Shown here: positions 17,986-20,379 of the stretch, piece by piece
Numbering within the stretch: position 1 is the first letter of the stretch
Layout: each line of letters starts with the position of its first letter
Source of the DNA: Ophiothrix spiculata
Taxonomy: Eukaryota > Echinodermata > Ophiuroidea > Amphilepidida > Ophiotrichidae
Assembly (NCBI GenBank): GCA_000969725.1
Contig: JXSR01S002315.1
Length of the DNA: 20,379 nt
Reading direction: 5' to 3' (one strand)
The notes under the pieces: model-generated
What the model saw: the letters and a program-made list of their open reading frames with translations, nothing else
Database searches by the model: none
Told to the model about the DNA's origin: nothing
Position numbers and translations under genes: made by a program

Positions 17986-19289
17986 CCATTGATGAGAGTC
18001 ACCACAAACAAGAGGATTATAAGGTTGACTTTTAAAATAACAGCGGGTCATTGGGTGACAGCTCAGTGAAAAAGGGGGGTCATTGGGTGAGAGCAGAGCA
18101 AAAAAAAAAAAAGGGGGGGGGTCTATCGACAGGAGCATGACGAGTGCCCCCAGGGATTGTTGCCATGTTGTGAAACCATTAACTAAAAATCAGCACATGA
18201 TGCATAACCTTTTGTTCTATTTATGGAAAAACCAAGGTCATGGTTATGTCAGTATGTTGTTTTGTTATTCTCCCAGTTGAATTTGCATTAGGCTTGTTCA
18301 AATCCTTAGGTTACGAATTATTAAAAAATTATTTTCTCAGCTTTTGTTTTTCATTGCGTCCACCAGTCCATGTACCCGGTCCATTATGCAAAACATTTAG
18401 ATAGCGGAATTTACGGATGATTTTGTATAACAATTCGTAAAGCTTCATAATACGATTTTGTAAAGCAATTCGTAAAGTATGAATTTGAACAAACTTACTG
18501 TATTCAATGGTAGGCCTATAATAATAAAAGTTCTTGGTGTGACTTAAACTATCGGCCATATTTCGTACGAGTGGTTACGAACTAGACTTTTTGAAATGAG
18601 GGACGAGAAGTGGCAGACATATTTCCAGGGGTGGGGGCAAGAACAAAGCAAAAATAGGAGTTGTCCCCCTCCCCCTCTGGTTACACAAGTTTTCAATTAG
18701 GTTTTTTTTTTCGAAACTATGTTGGTAGACCAATGACGGTTTTGAAAATTTCAGTAGGCCTAGGCCTACGCTCCCTACGCTCTACGTAATTTCGTCCGCC
18801 GTATAGACCATGTAGTGTGTGCTTATGTTGGATTTATGTAATTCAGCTCAGTGGGCCTATTGATTAAATGTTGCCAGTGCTTTAATTTGGTATCATGTGA
18901 CCCCGGGGCACATGACTTTAGTTTTGGTAGGAGTAGGGCCTATGACTATTTCATAACCTGCATGAAAAAATGTCAGAAACAGTATGTCAGGTATGTTAGA
19001 AAAAGTATGTCACCTTGTGTAAAAATGGAGATCCTTTTTCCATGGTGTAAACACCCCTGAAATGTGTCACACAGGATCAAAAAGTCAGGAATCTTTCACA
19101 AGGTGAACCACTGTGTGCGGCGGGCGTAACTTTGTGTCCGGGTAACCAACCGAGTTCCGCAGGAAAGGTAACCCTACGCGAGACCCAAAATTTGCAAAAA
19201 TGATGGGTGAAATAATACCCTTCCCGCACCCTCTGACTCTGAGTCCATAAATCTACCATATCTGTTCGAATGGATCATGGGATAGGGCC
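17986..19289. other. Intergenic, short duplications only
   Basis: A ~35-bp duplication ('gggtcattgggtga', then 'agc...aaaagggg') occupies about 18046-18120 and ends in A12 and G9 runs. At 18425-18475 'attcgtaaagctt' and 'caattcgtaaagtat' are another short duplication. Words like 'gtaggcctaggcctacg' near 18753 fit an echinoderm-type genome. No coding exon is supported; the several 60-76 codon frames lack any family resemblance or splice context. Confidence 0.45.
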
Positions 19290-19291
19290 TA

Positions 19292-19561
19292 CACTCTTAA
19301 TTTTTTTTTACTCTGTTGAGTAAAAATTTACTCAACGGTCACAGCTCATTGCTGAGTAAAATCTTACTCAATATTGAGTAATATCTTACTCAACATTGAG
19401 TAAAATCTTGCTCGGTTGAGTCAATATTACTCAACGTTGAGCACATCTTACTTAATGTTGAGTAGAGTTTTCCCAACGTTGAGTAGGATTTTACTCAACA
19501 AAATGAGCTGTGACCGTTGAGTAAATTTTTACTCAACAAGAGTAAACAATTTTTAAGAGTG
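19292..19561. mobile_element. TA-flanked near-palindromic MITE (CACTCTTAA termini)
   Basis: The ends read TA|CACTCTTAA and TTAAGAGTG|TA. Inside them, GTTGAGTAAAAATTTACTCA then ACGGTCACAGCTCATT on the left is mirrored by the right arm, so about 75 bp pair. The middle is filled with alternating 'ttgagtaaaatcttactcaa' words of about 20-25 bp, each a small palindrome. The result is nested hairpins within hairpins. The 270-bp element encodes nothing. Confidence 0.85.
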
Positions 19562-19563
19562 TA

Positions 19564-19960
19564 TCATGCAGGTACACGCAAATTGACGAAATAATTATTA
19601 CAAGAATTCATAGTAGCCTTTTTGGATTAACGTAGTTCGATTAATAGAACCTTTGTTTTTTCGGGTGACACAAACCAACATAACTAACAAGTCAAGTAAT
19701 CTAAAGCCACTTTACTATCTACCCCGAAAAAAGGCTATTTTTCGGGAGGGGCGGTCAGTCTGCCATGCAATCAGTCTGCTATGTAGAATTCTTGGCTTTC
19801 TAGTAAATTGGTATGATGTGATAGTGGATTTATATTTAATGTGGATAGTAACACACAAAAATCAAGGTCCTATAGGATCGGACTAGGATTAACGCGAGTG
19901 GTTTAATACACGGTCAGAATACCCATGCAGCTACCCCCGGGGTGTGCGGGTGTATTCCAC
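19564..19960. other. Unassigned, upstream of a possible promoter
   Basis: No repeat or gene is supported. The frame at 19653-19886 has no recognisable domain. The sequence loses the strong AT bias toward 19900-19950 ('ctacccccggggtgtgcggg'). Confidence 0.4.
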
Positions 19961-19964
19961 AGAG

Positions 19965-19973
19965 TATAAAAAT
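19965..19973 (+). promoter_or_regulatory. Candidate TATA box
   Basis: TATAAAAAT follows a short GC-rich stretch. It lies about 215 bp before a consensus splice donor at 20190, consistent with transcription starting near 19995-20005 and a short untranslated first exon. This is a motif match only. Confidence 0.3.
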
Positions 19974-19999
19974 AGAACTACGAGTTCATACCACTGTAT

Positions 20000-20189
20000 G
20001 TATGATTGCATGATCGCTTTTCTGACTATATTGGCAGTGAATACATATGTCGAAATATACTGGTGAAAGACCTGGAATTATACTGGTACAAATACATAAT
20101 CAGTCTTATATCAATACATAGGGCCTATGTCGATAGTGATAGAACTGATGTTTTAATACCCAGCATAGGGGTAAAGACCGATGGTGTAG
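20000..20189 (+). other. Possible untranslated first exon of a downstream gene
   Basis: The stretch ends in GGTGTAG|GTAAGT, a full-consensus donor at 20190. The only late ATG (20181) meets TAG after two codons, so the exon would be 5'UTR. The start is inferred from the TATA-like box. Confidence 0.25.
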
Positions 20190-20315
20190 GTAAGTTCTAT
20201 TTTTTCAGTTTTATTTTATGTTACTACTATAATATGGCACGAATTAAGAGTAAGATAAAATTCCGGACAAGTTTTTTCAGATTATTATTACAGTTATTTC
20301 CTTTTCAAACCACAG

Positions 20316-20379
20316 ACGAGCGTTCACTCCATCAGAACATTCTGTTCACGTTGAGAGTTGAATTTATAGTGAGTTTAAA
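20316..20379 (+). CDS. Possible second exon of a downstream gene, cut by the window end
   Basis: A good acceptor (a 'ttatttccttttcaaaccacag' type tract ending at 20315) lies 126 bp after the donor at 20190. One of three frames stays open to the window end, reading ERSLHQNILFTLRVEFIVSL; the other two meet stops. No ATG is present, and no family is recognised. The exon could equally be more 5'UTR. Confidence 0.2.

Overview
The window looks like nuclear DNA from a marine invertebrate, most probably an echinoderm or close relative. The evidence is the AT-rich base composition, one widely spaced gene with canonical GT-AG introns, recurrent 'aggcctat' words, and dense small inverted-repeat elements. 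A foldback element at the left edge also resembles the TU elements described in sea urchins. The taxonomic call is inference. No bacterial gene, tRNA, rRNA or CRISPR array is visible.

Region by region. Positions 1-1005 hold three arrays of a degenerate 15-bp word (consensus TTCGGACTAGCGAGC) in forward, reverse, forward order, the first two forming a large hairpin. Positions 1103-8608 hold the last four coding exons of one + strand gene, whose splice phases all agree. The deduced 246-residue C-terminus looks like the end of a CHAT/separase-like fold and is tentatively assigned to the axonemal central-apparatus protein CFAP46. Its introns are packed with non-autonomous DNA elements: inverted-repeat elements at 1328-1832 and 2379-2735, a TTAA-flanked piggyBac-like MITE at 3979-4304, TA-flanked MITEs at 4579-5021 and 6960-7619, an old ~85-bp tandem array split by two of these, and a cluster of strong dyads at 5653-6032.

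Positions 8609-10290 are 3'UTR or intergenic sequence. At 10297-10918 lies a 5'-truncated LINE on the - strand, with reverse transcriptase C-terminus, 3'UTR and TTGAA tail. A 119-bp tandem repeat follows (11449-11926), then a second member of the 6960 MITE family (12129-12382) and a good-looking orphan poly(A) site (12973). Next is a run of about twenty TGACCT words (13258-13850). From 14600 to 17440 there is a large ~187-bp degenerate satellite around the word AAAATGGC, whose orientation flips near 16625. A 15-bp minisatellite (17480-17985) is interrupted by a young 182-bp MITE with a clear CTAA target duplication. Another near-palindromic MITE sits at 19292-19561.

The right end (19965-20379) has a TATA-like box followed by a splice donor and acceptor, which may be the 5' end of another + strand gene. 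Apart from the CFAP46-like exons and this possible gene start, I see no convincing host coding sequence. Almost all open frames over 60 codons here are chance frames or lie inside repeats.
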